Assembly: GCF_001636845.1 (NCBI RefSeq)
Contig: NZ_LITT01000002.1
Span: 87,120-151,119, forward strand
Source of the DNA: Clostridium ljungdahlii
GTDB lineage: Bacteria > Bacillota > Clostridia > Clostridiales > Clostridiaceae
Reading direction: 5' to 3'
Length of the DNA stretch: 64,000 bases
The notes beneath the pieces are model-generated. The model was given only the letters and a program-made list of their open reading frames with translations. It ran no database searches and was not told the DNA's origin. Positions 28,024 through 36,666 of this stretch are shown here, piece by piece; positions within the stretch are counted from its first letter, which is position 1; each line of letters opens with the position of its first letter. The translations under genes were made by a program, and so were the position numbers.

Positions 28024-28800
28024 ATGTCGTATTATGGAGGTTTCCAGGAGTATGTTCCAGTATCAAAAAAAAGGGAAAGGGCACAGAAAGCTGTTGAAAA
28101 GTTAAGAAAAAAAGATCCTACTATTTCTCCAATTATAATTGAAGGAAGAAGTATATCTAAAACCTGGTGGGGAAAATCCTGGAATGATAATCTCGAAAGC
28201 TATGCTGATTATTCAAATCGTATTGGAAGAGGACGAAGCTATGTAAGACATGGAGCTGTTTTAGATTTAAAAATTAATGTGGGAAGTATCAGCGCCCTTG
28301 TGCAGGGAAGTGATAAAAAACCATATAAAGTTGAGATCAATATTAAACCTATTTCTAAAGAACTCTGGAAAACAATTGAGAAGGAATGCGTCGGCAAAAT
28401 TCATTCTTTAGAGGAACTTACGCAGGGAAAGTTTCCTAAAGCATTATCGGATCTATTTACGGCCAAAGGCAAAGGATTATTTCCTACACCTAAGGAGATA
28501 ACAATGGGATGCAGCTGTCCTGATTGGGCAGATATGTGTAAACATATAGCGGCAGTACTTTATGGAGTAGGAGCTAGACTTGATGATGATCCGTTACTAT
28601 TTTTTAAATTGAGAGATGTAAATATTCAAGATTTAATTAAAGAAGCAGTAAATGAAAAATCGAAGGTGCTTCTTGAAAAATCTGAAGTTAAAAGCCGTAG
28701 AATTCTTGATGACACTGATGTTTTTGATATGTTTGGAATTGATATGGATACTGATACTAAAGAAGTTAAAAGTAAAAAAACAACTAAAAATAAAAAGTAA
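28024..28800 (+). CDS. SWIM zinc-finger protein
   Basis: A 258-residue protein with a SWIM motif CSCPDWADMCKHIAAVLYGV near residues 161-180 (C-x-C-x(n)-C-x-H), which binds zinc and usually mediates DNA or protein contact. The N-terminal part (GRSISKTWWGKSWNDNLESY) is typical of bacterial SWIM proteins encoded beside SNF2 ATPases. The C-terminal tail is Lys-rich. It is cotranscribed with the SNF2 gene upstream (18-bp gap, GGAGG site). Its role may be in DNA repair or chromatin-like remodelling, which is inferred from domain pairing only. Confidence 0.85.
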   Translation: MSYYGGFQEYVPVSKKRERAQKAVEKLRKKDPTISPIIIEGRSISKTWWGKSWNDNLESYADYSNRIGRGRSYVRHGAVLDLKINVGSISALVQGSDKKPYKVEINIKPISKELWKTIEKECVGKIHSLEELTQGKFPKALSDLFTAKGKGLFPTPKEITMGCSCPDWADMCKHIAAVLYGVGARLDDDPLLFFKLRDVNIQDLIKEAVNEKSKVLLEKSEVKSRRILDDTDVFDMFGIDMDTDTKEVKSKKTTKNKK

Positions 28801-28883
28801 AAATTTAATGACAAGTAATTCTAGTTATAGTATTGACATTAACCACTAATAGGTATAAATTAAAATTAAATTATATAAAGATA

Positions 28884-29164
28884 AATATAGGTTTAATCAA
28901 TTTTAATTAAAAGGGAATCAGGTGAAAGTCCTGAACTATCCCGTAGCTGTAATAGATGAGTTTTAGTGCATTTATGCCACTTAAATATTGGGAAGGCGTA
29001 CTAAAATGAAGAATCTTGAGTCAGAAGACCTGCCTATATTATACACAAATATCTCTACGAGTGATAGGGGGCGTGTTATAATGATAGTTTTGTTGGATTT
29101 CTTATGACTGAACAAACTTTATTATATTGTTTCCTTTTAACGCTTTCGTTAAAAGGAATTTTTA
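28884..29164 (+). ncRNA. Adenosylcobalamin riboswitch with terminator
   Basis: The P1 stem is AATATAGG (28884-28891) with CCTATATT (29033-29040). Between them are the cobalamin-riboswitch hallmarks: AAGGGAATCAGGTGAAAGTC, CCCGTAGCTGTAAT, ATGCCACTT, GGGAAGGC and GAGTCAGAAGACCTGCC. A terminator follows at 29131-29163: TTCCTTTTAACG, loop CTTT, CGTTAAAAGGAA, then five T. High cobalamin should therefore stop transcription before the gene at 29188. Confidence 0.95.
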
Positions 29165-29187
29165 TGTTTATAAGGGAGGATTTTTTT

Positions 29188-29685
29188 ATGAATCGTTATT
29201 TTTATCAGACGCAGTTTTCTGAATATAAACCGGGATTGATTACTTATTTAAATAGAAATAATGAAATAAAAGTGAAAATTAATAATGTATATTTTTATGA
29301 GTATCTTAAAAAAGTAGTAGGATTTTATAAAGAACTTGAACATTATTATGAAACCTATTCGTCAAAAGTAAAAGAAATTGTGGAACAAGATGGAATAGAC
29401 CTTGAAAATATTAATGAAATTCTAAAGCTTGATATGTATTTGTATAACATTGTAAGTATATACCAAGATGATACTATATTTGAAGAAGATCTTGAATTTA
29501 ATGAAAACTTAGAGAACTGGATTCATCATATTGATGAAGATACTTTGCTTGCCTACTTTAATAGCAAGTATGACTTAGATATTTTAAATGATAAAAAGAT
29601 ATTTTTTAATATTTTTTCAAATAAACCTAAGTTGCATAGTCATGATAAACAGGTTTGGGATTATAAAAAGGTTGATGTAATTTAA
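29188..29685 (+). CDS. Uncharacterised protein under cobalamin riboswitch control
   Basis: A 165-residue soluble protein that I do not recognise. It starts at ATG 29188 with AAGGGAGGA upstream; an apparent in-frame ATG at 29104 lies before the riboswitch terminator and is rejected. The sequence is rich in Asp, Glu, Tyr and Asn, with predicted helices (NNVYFYEYLKKVVGFYKELE, EIVEQDGIDLENINEILKLD) and no Cys, membrane segment or known motif. It is the only gene in its unit, between the riboswitch and a strong terminator. Regulation suggests a link to cobalamin use, replacement or transport. Confidence 0.65.
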   Translation: MNRYFYQTQFSEYKPGLITYLNRNNEIKVKINNVYFYEYLKKVVGFYKELEHYYETYSSKVKEIVEQDGIDLENINEILKLDMYLYNIVSIYQDDTIFEEDLEFNENLENWIHHIDEDTLLAYFNSKYDLDILNDKKIFFNIFSNKPKLHSHDKQVWDYKKVDVI

Positions 29686-29716
29686 AAATATATATCAATT
29701 ATTATTGTAAATAATA

Positions 29717-29765
29717 AAAGTCTCGTCCATTTCTATGATGGATGGGCTTTTATTTTTTCCCATTG
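29717..29765 (+). terminator. Terminator after the cobalamin-regulated gene
   Basis: AAAAGTCTCGTCCAT pairs with ATGGATGGGCTTTT across a short loop (one bulge, three G-U pairs), followed by ATTTTTT. Confidence 0.8.
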
Positions 29766-29815
29766 AAACTATGCAGTAAATAAGATAAGAGGTTACTTTC
29801 AATCATTGATAACTT

Positions 29816-29949
29816 GTTTATCCGATGACTACCTGCTCTAATACTCCCACTTTTCCAAGTGGGAGTAAAGAGCAGCTACGTCCCTGGATAACGATTTCTA
29901 AGCATCAGGTGGAGTCAAAACTCCATCTGATGCCAAGAACTCTGTTTAT
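29816..29949 (+). repeat. Multi-hairpin repeat, copy A
   Basis: Runs from GTTTATCCGATGAC to AACTCTGTTTAT. It contains the nested stem CTGCTC...GAGCAG around CTCCCACTT/AAGTGGGAG, the box CCTGGATAACGATTT, and the end hairpin GCATCAGGTGGAGT/ACTCCATCTGATGC followed by CCAAGAACTCTGTTTAT. It is shorter than copies C and D because the CTAAGTGC/GCACTAAG hairpin is missing. It lies just upstream of the SNF2 gene at 29995. Confidence 0.8.
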
Positions 29950-29994
29950 GATATAATAGAAGGATTGAAAAATTTAAATTTATAGGGAGAAGTT

Positions 29995-32900
29995 ATGTTA
30001 ACTGAAGATGCATTGTTACAAATATTTAATGAACAAACTACAGGCGAAAATTATTTAAAAGGTCAGAGAGTTCTAGACAATGATCTGGTATCTTGCATAG
30101 ATATAATAGATGAAGACAAATTAATTTGTATAGAGGGAAATGTGATCTCAGAAAATCTTTTTAATGAATACAATACTAAGATTGAAATGGATACGGGTAA
30201 AAAAAGCATTTTTTCTACATATTGCAGCTGCCAGGATTATGAAAAAAATGAATTTAAAAAAACAAACTACTGCTGTAAACATCTCACAGCGACTTTTTAT
30301 AAGGCTCTAGGGGATTTAGTTCAGCATGAAGCTTTAAAAGATGATAATATAAATAGTATATTTAAAAATAAAAGTAATGTTTTATCCTTGCTTTTAGGAG
30401 ATGAAAAAGATAAGGAAGAATTAAAAATAGAGGTTTATATAAATAAAAACCAATGGAATGGTAATATAACAGCTGAATTTAAAATAGGAGTGAAGTCCAC
30501 AAGTTCAAGTAATCTTTATGTTTTAAAGGATATAAATAATTTTTTGACATGCTATTATAATCGTGTTCCTATAAAGTACAGTAAAAATTTTACTTTTGAT
30601 ATAAAAAAGCAAAAATTATCCACTAAGGATAAGAGACTTATTTCCTTTATAGAAACTTTGAAGGAAATGGAAAAAGATTATAAATATTTTCGTAAAAAAG
30701 GTGACGAATGTGTGAGTGGAAAGTATATTATCATTCCTAAGTATTTAATTAGAGAATTTTTTGAAATTATAAAAAAGCATAGAACATATCTAAATGAAGG
30801 ATTTTTTTCTAGACCTATAGAAACAGAAATCCTATTTGAAAATCCAGCTGTGGAGTTTGATTTGAAAACCATAAAAGATAATTACGTTCTAAAATCTTTA
30901 TCAGGTATGCCAGAGTCTCTTAGCTCTAAAAATGATGTCTTCTTATATGGTTCTACTATATATCTGCCAGGCTATGAATTCTGCTATAAAATAAGTCCTT
31001 ATTTGAAGGTCTTTAATGAAGCTAGGGTAGTAACTATAGATAAAGCTCAGGAAGATACTGTATTAAAAAGGCTCATTCCCAATCTCAATTTTTTATCAGA
31101 TAGAGTTACTTTGTCAAAGGCTATAAGAAATAAGGTTGTAATTGATAAGTGTAAGTTTAACTTTTATTTTAACAAGGAAGGTAAGGATATCACACTTATT
31201 TTAAAAGTTAAGTATGGGCAATTTGAATTTAATATTTTTGAAGATTGTGATGAAAGGATTATATATAGAGAATCTAAAAGGGAATCTCAGGTTATTGGAA
31301 TTCTCACGTCACTAGGATTTGAAGAGGTAAATGGAAAGTTTTACTTTTTTATGGGTGATGATTATATTTTCAATTTCTTTAAAAATGAAGTATTTAAACT
31401 TCAAGAAATAGGAGAAGTTTACTATTCAGAAAACTTTAAAGGCATAAAATCCATAGGGAGTAAAGGTATAAATGGAGATATCAAAACGGGTAAATATAAT
31501 TATTTTGAAATGGATTTCAAAATAGGAAATATAGATCCAAGGGAAACTACAGGTATATTAAAAGCCTTTAGAGATAACCTGAAATATTACAAGTTGAAAA
31601 GCGGAGAATATCTTGACCTTGAAGAATTAGAACTTAAAAAGTTTTTAAAACTTTTAGATGTGGTTTCCTATAATAATATAGAGGATAATAATATAACGAT
31701 AGATACAAATAAGGCTATCTTCATTGATGGATATTTAGAAGATAACAATATTACATATATAAAGGGAAAAAAAGAGCTAAATAAAATAAGAAATAAATTT
31801 AGAAATGTAGACAAATTGGAATTTGAAGTCCCAAAAGAGTTAAATGCTTCCCTGAGAGAATATCAAAAATCAGGGTATAAGTGGTTAAAAAATTTAGATT
31901 ACTTTGGGTTTGGTGGAATCCTAGGAGATGAAATGGGACTTGGAAAAACACTTCAAACTATTACTTTTATACTTTCCAGCCAAGGAAGCAAATCTTTAAT
32001 TATAGTCCCCACATCCTTGGTTTACAATTGGATGGACGAATTTGAAAAGTTTGCACCTACTTTAAAGATATTACCTGTTGTAGGAACAAAAGAAGAAAGA
32101 GAAACTGCTGCTTTTCATATGGAAAACTACGATGTTATTATAACTACATATAATCTTTTAAAAAGAGATTTGAAAATGTACTCTGAAAGAGAATTTGATT
32201 ACTGTATATTAGATGAAGCACAATATATAAAAAATCCAAATGCTCAAAATACAAAGGCAGCAAAACAAATAAAAGCAAAGACACGATTTGCTCTATCTGG
32301 AACCCCTATGGAAAACTCTCTTATGGAACTTTGGTCTATATTTGATTTTATAATGCCAGGTTATCTATATGATAAAAATAGATTTAGCGTAAGGTACTAT
32401 AAAAAGCTTAAAGAGAGTCCTGAGGTAATTGAGGATTTAAATAGACTCATAGCTCCATTTATACTTAGACGGAAGAAAAAGGATGTTATAGTGGAATTAC
32501 CTGATAAAATAGAAAAGACACTTATGGTTACTTTAGATGATAAGCAAAAAAAAGTTTATAAAACTTATGCAGATCATGCAGTTGACCTCATTGAAAAAAA
32601 AGTAAAAGAGGATGAATTTAAGAATAGCAAAATAGAGATACTTTCCTATATAACGAAACTTAGGCAGTTATGTTTAGATCCTAGTATATTAATAAATAAT
32701 TACAGCGGCGGAAATGGAAAAATGGATGCACTAGTAGAGCTGATTCATAAAAGTATATCGCAGGGACATAGAATACTTGTTTTCTCCCAATTTACATCTG
32801 TGCTTAAAAATATAGGAGAAAAAATTTCTGAAGAGAAAATCTCCTTTAGTTATTTAGACGGTACTATAAAATTAGAAGAAAGAATAAATATAGTAAAAAA

Positions 32901-33237
32901 ATTTAACAAAGGTAAAAATTCAGTGTTTTTAATAAGCTTAAAAGCTGGAGGAACAGGATTAAATTTAACTTCAGCAGATGTGGTAATTCATTTTGATCCC
33001 TGGTGGAATACAGCTGTAGAAGAACAGGCAGCAGACAGGACTCATAGAATAGGGCAAAAAAATGTAGTGGAAGTTATAAAAATTATAGCTAAAGGTACAA
33101 TTGAAGAGAAGATAGTACTTCTTCAAAAGGAGAAGAAAAAGCTTATAGAAAAATTAATGGAAAATAAATTGGTGTCAGGTGAAAATTTAAAAAGTTTTAC
33201 TGAAGAGGATATACTTGGATTATTTCAAAATAGATAA
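29995..33237 (+). CDS. SNF2-family helicase with N-terminal SWIM domain
   Basis: A 1080-residue SNF2 ATPase. A SWIM-type zinc motif lies near residues 76-102 (YCSCQDY...YCCKHLTATFY). A long central region follows, and then the motor: REYQKSGYKWLKNLDYFGFG, DEMGLGKTLQ, DEAQYIKNP, LSGTPMENSLMELWSIFDFI, SLKAGGTGLNLTSADVVIHF and DRTHRIGQ. This combines in one chain what is split in two at 25324 and 28024. GGGAGA precedes the ATG. The stop codon lies inside repeat copy B, and repeat copy A lies just upstream in the opposite orientation. Confidence 0.9.
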   Translation: MLTEDALLQIFNEQTTGENYLKGQRVLDNDLVSCIDIIDEDKLICIEGNVISENLFNEYNTKIEMDTGKKSIFSTYCSCQDYEKNEFKKTNYCCKHLTATFYKALGDLVQHEALKDDNINSIFKNKSNVLSLLLGDEKDKEELKIEVYINKNQWNGNITAEFKIGVKSTSSSNLYVLKDINNFLTCYYNRVPIKYSKNFTFDIKKQKLSTKDKRLISFIETLKEMEKDYKYFRKKGDECVSGKYIIIPKYLIREFFEIIKKHRTYLNEGFFSRPIETEILFENPAVEFDLKTIKDNYVLKSLSGMPESLSSKNDVFLYGSTIYLPGYEFCYKISPYLKVFNEARVVTIDKAQEDTVLKRLIPNLNFLSDRVTLSKAIRNKVVIDKCKFNFYFNKEGKDITLILKVKYGQFEFNIFEDCDERIIYRESKRESQVIGILTSLGFEEVNGKFYFFMGDDYIFNFFKNEVFKLQEIGEVYYSENFKGIKSIGSKGINGDIKTGKYNYFEMDFKIGNIDPRETTGILKAFRDNLKYYKLKSGEYLDLEELELKKFLKLLDVVSYNNIEDNNITIDTNKAIFIDGYLEDNNITYIKGKKELNKIRNKFRNVDKLEFEVPKELNASLREYQKSGYKWLKNLDYFGFGGILGDEMGLGKTLQTITFILSSQGSKSLIIVPTSLVYNWMDEFEKFAPTLKILPVVGTKEERETAAFHMENYDVIITTYNLLKRDLKMYSEREFDYCILDEAQYIKNPNAQNTKAAKQIKAKTRFALSGTPMENSLMELWSIFDFIMPGYLYDKNRFSVRYYKKLKESPEVIEDLNRLIAPFILRRKKKDVIVELPDKIEKTLMVTLDDKQKKVYKTYADHAVDLIEKKVKEDEFKNSKIEILSYITKLRQLCLDPSILINNYSGGNGKMDALVELIHKSISQGHRILVFSQFTSVLKNIGEKISEEKISFSYLDGTIKLEERINIVKKFNKGKNSVFLISLKAGGTGLNLTSADVVIHFDPWWNTAVEEQAADRTHRIGQKNVVEVIKIIAKGTIEEKIVLLQKEKKKLIEKLMENKLVSGENLKSFTEEDILGLFQNR

Positions 33238-33258
33238 ACAGAGTTCTTGGCATCAGAT
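33234..33258 (-). repeat. Multi-hairpin repeat, partial copy B
   Basis: ATAAACAGAGTTCTTGG plus CATCAGAT, the reverse complement of the 3' end of copy A; the rest of the element is missing. The TAA stop codon of the SNF2 gene is bases 2-4 of the repeat. Confidence 0.7.
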
Positions 33259-33323
33259 AAATTTCTGTATAGTAATCTCGAAAAATGCATATTTATAATT
33301 AAATAAAATTTAGAATAAAGTGC

Positions 33324-33352
33324 TTTACACATTGATAATGTTTACTTTATAT
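33324..33352 (+). promoter_or_regulatory. Possible arg operon promoter
   Basis: TTTACA (33324-33329) and TTATAT (33347-33352) are 17 bp apart, leaving a leader of about 125 nt. The AT-rich leader carries repeats of the type TGCATATTTAT and ACATATTTATAAAG that could be arginine-repressor half sites; this is weak evidence. Confidence 0.4.
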
Positions 33353-33482
33353 GGAGTTTTCTAAAAAAAATATATTTATTTTTATAAAAAATATTGCATA
33401 TTTATTTATAAAGTCATATAATAACTACATATTTATAAAGTTATATTACTTTTCATATGGAATTAGAAGGAGGCAAATTATA

Positions 33483-34517
33483 TTGGTACAAGTAGGAATT
33501 ATTGGAGGGACTGGCTATGTAGGTGCAGAGCTATTGAGACTTTTATCAAGTCATAATAAAGTTAAAATATCAGCTGTATCTTCTACCAGTTATAGTGGAA
33601 AAGCTATTTCTAGTATATATCCCAATTTTTATGGACTAAATCAAATTATATATGGAAATGAAGATGAAGTTATAGAAAAAAGTGACCTGATTTTCTTAGG
33701 CCTTCCAAGTGGATTAAGTGAAAATATTGTGGAAAAGGCAGTGAAAAAAAATAAAATATGTATAGATATGGGAGCGGATTTTAGATTTAAAAGTGAAACC
33801 GCATATAAAAAATGGTATAAAAAAGATTTTAAAATAATGGATTTACACGAGAAGTCCGTATATGGGCTTCCTGAGTTAAATAGAAAATATATAAAAGAAA
33901 CAAAAATTATAGGTAATCCAGGGTGCTATGCTACATCTGTTGAACTTGCTCTTCTTCCACTTATTTCACGTGATTTCATAGAGGAAAAAGGAATAATTGC
34001 AGATTGTAAGTCAGGAGTAACAGGTTCAGGAAGATCGTTAAATGAAAGCAGCCATTTTGTAAATTGTAATGAAAGTTTTAGTGCTTATAAAGTAGCAAAT
34101 CATAGGCATACTCCTGAAATAGAAGAAAACTTAAGCAGTGTATCGAAAAAAGATGTTAAATTAACTTTTATTCCTCATTTAATTCCTATAAATAGAGGAA
34201 TATTATCTACAGTATATACAACTCCTAGAGATAAAGTAGATATGGAAAAATTACATGAGGATTACTGTGAATTTTATAAGGCAGAGCCTTTTGTAAAAGT
34301 GCTTCCACTAGGAGAAGTAGCAAAAATAAATAATGTTAGACTTTCAAATTACTGTCACATTTCTCTTCATTATGATGAAGAAAACAATAAGCTTATAATA
34401 ATATCATGTTTGGACAATATGGTAAAGGGTTCTGCAGGGCAGGGAATTCAAAATATGAATATTGTTCTGGGGTTTGACGAAAAAGAAGGACTTAATGCTG
34501 TTCCAGCTATTTTTTAA
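33483..34517 (+). CDS. argC: N-acetyl-gamma-glutamyl-phosphate reductase
   Basis: Third step of arginine synthesis: NADPH-dependent reduction of N-acetylglutamyl phosphate to the semialdehyde. VGIIGGTGYVGAELLRLL opens the Rossmann domain, the catalytic Cys148 lies in GNPGCYAT, and the late part contains HRHTPEIE. From TTG 33483, with AAGGAGG about 10 bp upstream, the protein has 344 residues, the family norm. An in-frame ATG at 33351 would add a Tyr/Ile/Lys-rich extension unlike the family and is rejected. First gene of argCJBD. Confidence 0.92.
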   Translation: MVQVGIIGGTGYVGAELLRLLSSHNKVKISAVSSTSYSGKAISSIYPNFYGLNQIIYGNEDEVIEKSDLIFLGLPSGLSENIVEKAVKKNKICIDMGADFRFKSETAYKKWYKKDFKIMDLHEKSVYGLPELNRKYIKETKIIGNPGCYATSVELALLPLISRDFIEEKGIIADCKSGVTGSGRSLNESSHFVNCNESFSAYKVANHRHTPEIEENLSSVSKKDVKLTFIPHLIPINRGILSTVYTTPRDKVDMEKLHEDYCEFYKAEPFVKVLPLGEVAKINNVRLSNYCHISLHYDEENNKLIIISCLDNMVKGSAGQGIQNMNIVLGFDEKEGLNAVPAIF

Positions 34518-34541
34518 CTAAATTTTAAGGAGGATATTAGG

Positions 34542-35762
34542 ATGAATTTTGAAATTATAGAAGGAGGGGTTACTTCTCCAAAAGGATTTGTATCTGCAGG
34601 GATTAGCTGTGGTATTAAAAAAAGAAATTCAAAGGACTTGGCTCTTATAAAATCAATTAGTCCTTGTAATTCAGCAGGAGTTTATACAAAGAATATAGTT
34701 AAAGGAGCTCCACTTATAGTTACTAAAAAGCACATGGAAAACAAAAGAGCACAGGCTGTGATTGCAAATAGTGGAAATGCCAATACTTGTACTGGTGAAG
34801 AAGGATTAAAAAATGCAGAAGAGATGTGTGAATATGTAGCAAGAGAACTTAAGATTGAAAAAGAAGATGTACTTGTAGCATCTACTGGCATTATAGGAGT
34901 TAAATTAAATATTGAAGCTATAAAAAATGCAGTACCGGATTTGGTTAAAAAATTAGATAAAGATGGATATAAAGATGCATCCAAAGCTATAATGACTACA
35001 GATACTTTTCAAAAAACTATAGCCATAAAATTAGAACTTGGAGGAAAGACAGTAACTATTGGTGTTATGGCCAAAGGATCAGGAATGATACATCCTAATA
35101 TGGGAACCATGCTTTCTTTTATAACTACAGATGTAAATATAGATCCAGATCTTTTAGATAAGGCTTTGAAAGAGAGTGTACGGATAAGTTATAACAGGGT
35201 TTCAGTAGATGGAGATACTTCAACCAACGATATGGTTGTTATACTTGCAAATGGATTGGCTGAAAATCCACTTATAAATGAAGAAAATGAGGATTACAAA
35301 TTATTTTTACAGGCACTTAAAAAATTAAATGTTGAAGTAGCTAGAATGATTGCAAAAGATGGAGAGGGTGCTACTAAATTAATAGAATGTAAAGTACTAA
35401 ATGTTTCTAGCGAAGAAAAAGGTGAGATACTTGGTAAATCCGTAATATGCTCTAATTTAGTAAAAACAGCTTTATTTGGATGCAATGCAAATTGGGGCAG
35501 AATACTTGATGCCATAGGATATTCAGGAGTTGAATTTGATATAAACAAGATTCAGGTAACAATGGAAAGTAAAAAAGGGAGCGTTTTAGTATTTGAAAAA
35601 GGAGAACCTGTTCCATTTTCAGTGAAAGAAGCAACTGATATATTATCAGAAGACGTAATAGATATAATTATAAACTTTAATTCAGGTAATTATAATGTGT
35701 GTTGTTGGGGATGCGATCTAACCTATGATTATGTGAAAATTAATGGAGAGTATATGTCTTAA
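34542..35762 (+). CDS. argJ: Bifunctional ornithine acetyltransferase / N-acetylglutamate synthase
   Basis: Transfers the acetyl group from N-acetylornithine to glutamate, closing the acetyl cycle of arginine synthesis. The 406-residue precursor is expected to cleave itself before Thr189 in MIHPNMGTML, where Gly replaces the more common Ala before the nucleophile. The later GDTSTNDMV is also conserved. Ends 38 bp before argB. Its presence explains why argA and argE are not needed in the cluster. Confidence 0.93.
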   Translation: MNFEIIEGGVTSPKGFVSAGISCGIKKRNSKDLALIKSISPCNSAGVYTKNIVKGAPLIVTKKHMENKRAQAVIANSGNANTCTGEEGLKNAEEMCEYVARELKIEKEDVLVASTGIIGVKLNIEAIKNAVPDLVKKLDKDGYKDASKAIMTTDTFQKTIAIKLELGGKTVTIGVMAKGSGMIHPNMGTMLSFITTDVNIDPDLLDKALKESVRISYNRVSVDGDTSTNDMVVILANGLAENPLINEENEDYKLFLQALKKLNVEVARMIAKDGEGATKLIECKVLNVSSEEKGEILGKSVICSNLVKTALFGCNANWGRILDAIGYSGVEFDINKIQVTMESKKGSVLVFEKGEPVPFSVKEATDILSEDVIDIIINFNSGNYNVCCWGCDLTYDYVKINGEYMS

Positions 35763-35799
35763 ATAATAAAATTATTATAATGCACAGGGGGCACGGGAG

Positions 35800-36654
35800 T
35801 TGAATTATAATGAAGTGGCTAAAATTTTAGCAGAATCACTGCCATATATTCAAAAATATAGAGGAAAAACAATAGTTGTCAAATATGGCGGTAATGCAAT
35901 GATAGATGAGGAACTTAAAAAATATGTTATAAATGACTTAGTACTTATGAAATGTGTGGGAATAAATTTAGTAGTAGTCCATGGAGGAGGTCCTTTTATT
36001 TCATCTTATTTAAAGAAATTAAATAAGGAAAGTGTATTTATAGACGGACTTAGATATACAGATGATGAAACTATGGATATAGTACAGATGGTTTTAAGCG
36101 GAAAAATAAATAAAGACCTTGTTAAATTAATTCAAAGCTATGGTGGAAAAGCTATAGGTCTCTGTGGAATGGATGGGTCCATGATAAAAGCTAAAAAACT
36201 TTGCCAAAAAGTAGACTTAGGAAGAGTTGGAGAAATAACTGAAATAAATACTGAAGTAATTAAAAACTCTATAGACAGCGGCTATATTCCTGTAATAAGC
36301 AGTGTAGCACTTGCAAATGATAATGAAGGTGTCTATAACATAAATGCAGATACCTGCAGCTATAAAATAGCTTCTGCACTAAAAGCACAAAATTTAATAT
36401 TGCTTACGGATGTACCAGGAGTTATGACAGATATAAAGGATTCTTCTACACTTATTTCAGAACTTAAATTAAAAGATATTTCAAAACTATATGAAAATAA
36501 TATTATAAAAGGTGGAATGCTTCCTAAGATAAACTGCTGTGTTGAAGCTATAAAATCAGGGGTTAAAAGTGCACATATTATTGATGGTAGAGTACCTCAC
36601 TGTCTTTTAGTAGAATTATTTTCTAAGCAAGGTATAGGAACTATGATTTATTAA
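35800..36654 (+). CDS. argB: Acetylglutamate kinase
   Basis: Phosphorylates N-acetylglutamate, the second step of arginine synthesis. The 284-residue protein shows VVKYGGNAM near residue 26, VVHGGGPFIS near 60 and NINADTCSYKIASAL near 185, all kinase-family hallmarks. The start is TTG 35800, with AGGGGG about 9 bp upstream. It is followed after 12 bp by argD. Confidence 0.93.
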   Translation: MNYNEVAKILAESLPYIQKYRGKTIVVKYGGNAMIDEELKKYVINDLVLMKCVGINLVVVHGGGPFISSYLKKLNKESVFIDGLRYTDDETMDIVQMVLSGKINKDLVKLIQSYGGKAIGLCGMDGSMIKAKKLCQKVDLGRVGEITEINTEVIKNSIDSGYIPVISSVALANDNEGVYNINADTCSYKIASALKAQNLILLTDVPGVMTDIKDSSTLISELKLKDISKLYENNIIKGGMLPKINCCVEAIKSGVKSAHIIDGRVPHCLLVELFSKQGIGTMIY

Positions 36655-36666
36655 GGAGGAAAAAAT

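Noticed and set aside
29104..29187. N-terminal extension of the cobalamin-regulated gene
   Set aside because: It would start before and read through the riboswitch terminator; ATG 29188 has a strong ribosome binding site.
33351..33482. N-terminal extension of ArgC
   Set aside because: Its composition is unlike the family, and the TTG at 33483 has AAGGAGG at good spacing.
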